From Copromyces sp. CBS 386.78 (taxonomy: Eukaryota; Ascomycota; Sordariomycetes; Sordariales; Sordariaceae), in contig MU839326.1 of the NCBI GenBank assembly GCA_030685235.1, forward strand, positions 1 through 18,657: DNA of 18,657 bases, written 5' to 3'. Positions 18,534 to 18,657 of this stretch are shown piece after piece. The notes below the pieces were generated by a model. It saw only the letters and a list, made by a program, of their open reading frames with translations, made no database searches and was not told where the DNA came from. Both the position numbers and the translations under genes were made by a program. Position 1 is the first letter of the stretch. The number at the start of each line of letters is the position of its first letter.

Positions 18534-18633
18534 GGTTTGGCGAGGTGGTCAGATGCACTGCCGCCCTGTCATAGTATGTTCGCTTACCACGGTGGGTTCG
18601 ATTCCCGGCCGGGGCAATTGAGGGCGGGTTTTT
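18534..18633 (+). ncRNA. tRNA-like Pol III unit (A box, B box, T-run)
   Basis: TGGCGAGGTGG at 18538-18548 matches the A-box consensus TGGCNNAGTGG with one difference. GGTTCGATTCC at 18595-18605 matches the B-box consensus exactly. A five-T run, a typical Pol III terminator, is at 18629-18633. The boxes are 46 bases apart, wider than in an intronless class I tRNA. I could not fold a convincing anticodon arm, and the acceptor stem is poor (GGTTTGG against CCGGGGC, three G-U pairs and one mismatch). It may be a degenerate or intron-containing tRNA gene, or a tRNA-derived SINE. Confidence 0.4.
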
Positions 18634-18657
18634 CGATGCTGCATTCCGTCCATAGTA

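Noticed and set aside
18534..18616. A firm tRNA assignment (GTC, Asp, was considered from CCTGTCAT)
   Set aside because: No consistent anticodon stem could be drawn, and the A box and acceptor stem overlap in the best fold, so only a tRNA-like unit is claimed.
1..18657. Mitochondrial or bacterial AT-rich origin
   Set aside because: GT-AG introns with TACTAAT branch sites, LTR and TIR transposons, and the CpA-directed mutation pattern point to a fungal nuclear genome.

Overview
This window looks like an AT-rich, repeat-packed compartment of a filamentous ascomycete (Pezizomycotina) genome; the species cannot be told. The reasons are short spliceosomal introns, fungal-type transposons, and very strong repeat-induced point mutation (RIP): C->T at CpA and G->A at TpG almost everywhere between about 2.6 and 16.7 kb. 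Nearly every long reading frame there is broken by TAA/TAG where CAA, CAG or TGG is expected.

The layout is a set of nested insertions. The host layer is a + strand hAT-type transposase-like gene of six predicted exons. Its 5' part is at 492-1017 and its 3' part at 17110-18430. A decayed Ty3/Gypsy chromovirus (1018-17104, minus strand) sits inside exon 2. It has two 347-bp LTRs, is flanked by the 5-bp duplication AGATA, and carries recognisable remains of reverse transcriptase, RNase H, integrase, GPY/F and chromodomain. Removing it together with one AGATA copy restores an uninterrupted reading frame across the exon.

Two Mutator-like (MULE) DNA transposons were then inserted into the chromovirus. 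One is a 3.6-kb copy with a RIP-destroyed transposase (1929-5522). The other is a 1.17-kb internally deleted, almost un-RIPped relative (7013-8184). Both begin GAGAA and have 8-bp A/T-only target duplications. After both are subtracted, about 2.8 kb between the chromodomain and the 3' LTR remains unexplained.

The left end (1-491) is a microsatellite plus AT-rich upstream sequence. The last ~200 bp turn abruptly GC-rich and hold hairpins and tRNA-like Pol III promoter boxes, probably the edge of the AT-rich block.

No intact protein-coding gene was found. The hAT-like gene comes closest; its damage is the 16-kb insertion plus three CAA->TAA-type stops. Coordinates of LTRs, TIRs, target duplications and exons were read base by base. 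Domain limits within RIPped coding remnants are approximate.
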